Program-made: the position numbers and the translations under genes
Virus record (IMG/VR): IMGVR_UViG_3300025096_000055
Span: 1 to 37,527 of that record
Strand: one strand, 5' to 3'
Length of the DNA stretch: 37,527 bases
Origin: a virus
Notes under the pieces: model-generated
Told to the model about the DNA's origin: nothing
The model's input: only the letters and a program-made list of their open reading frames with translations
Database searches by the model: none
Part shown: positions 37,412 through 37,527 of the stretch, piece after piece
Position numbering within the stretch: the first letter of the stretch is position 1
How the letters are laid out: the number at the start of each line of letters is the position of its first letter

Positions 37412-37527
37412 ATGAAACCTTTTAAAAAGTTTTTAAACGAAGCTGCACCTACCAATTATGAAGCAGAGCAATCTTTTCTAACCATTCCACTTAATATAGA
37501 AATTCCACAATCCCAAACTGATTTTAA
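37412..37527 (+). CDS. Partial gene with capsid-targeting-like N-terminus
   Basis: Only the first 38 residues are in the window. MKPFKKFLNEAA resembles the capsid-targeting sequence of T4 internal proteins, with an LNE site matching the gp21-protease LxE pattern directly at the position where T4 sequences are cut. TAGGA precedes the ATG. Continues with an uncharged PLNIEIPQSQT stretch. Probable internal or structural late protein; the rest is outside. Confidence 0.65.
   Translation, partial: MKPFKKFLNEAAPTNYEAEQSFLTIPLNIEIPQSQTDF

Overview
The window is a 37.5 kb piece of the genome of an AT-rich, T4-like marine myovirus, most likely a cyanophage of Prochlorococcus or Synechococcus. The evidence is the T4 replication core in T4 order (46, 45, 44, 62, regA, 43, uvsX, 41), followed further on by primase 61 and nrdA/nrdB. 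It is combined with genes typical of marine T4-like phages: a CobS-like AAA+ ATPase, hsp20, mazG, a lipase-like protein and S74-type tail fibres. Host assignment is inference; no photosynthesis gene lies in the window. All supported genes are on the + strand and packing is very tight, with many ATGA or TAATG overlaps. No tRNA, rRNA, CRISPR array or insertion sequence was seen, and no gene-free stretch reaches 300 bp.

Layout. 1-868: 3' end of gene 46 and a 52-residue ORF, then a hairpin. 985-4537: a zincin/VWA protein resembling CobT, a small coiled-coil protein and the CobS-like MoxR-type ATPase. 4558-10563: sliding clamp (45) and clamp loader (44, 62) with regA; 44 and 62, adjacent in T4, are separated by a four-gene accessory block holding a DUF4338/DruA-like protein and a glycosyltransferase. 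10614-12210: two unknown genes and hsp20 with its own late promoter and terminator. 12245-18542: two related small proteins, DNA polymerase (43), UvsX, helicase 41, MazG and small ORFs. 18586-21511: a possible PD-(D/E)XK-like protein next to a fusion of a ligase-type nucleotidyltransferase with an NMN adenylyltransferase-like domain. 21533-27278: mostly late genes, including a large Lys-rich repeat protein with a capsid-targeting-like start, a lipase, small membrane proteins and a virion protein. 27265-31719: primase, NrdA, NrdB. 31782-37527: tail-fibre and adhesion genes (coiled-coil fibre with S74 chaperone, repeat adhesin, small beta protein, beta-propeller) and the start of another gene with a capsid-targeting-like N-terminus.

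Regulation can be read from the sequence. NATAAATA late promoters (T4 gp55/gp33/gp45 type) lie before hsp20 and the structural genes. Sigma70-like promoters with a 16-17 bp spacer lie before nucleic-acid metabolism genes, usually hidden in the 3' end of the preceding gene (clamp block, polymerase block, mazG, primase/NRR block). One of them has its -35 hexamer within the loop of the hsp20 terminator.

Together the genes describe a phage that builds its own replisome, makes deoxynucleotides, adjusts host nucleotide signalling (MazG) and then turns on capsid and fibre genes from dispersed late promoters. The least understood parts are the block inserted between 44 and 62, the CobT/CobS-like pair, and the nuclease-like plus ligase/NMNAT pair.
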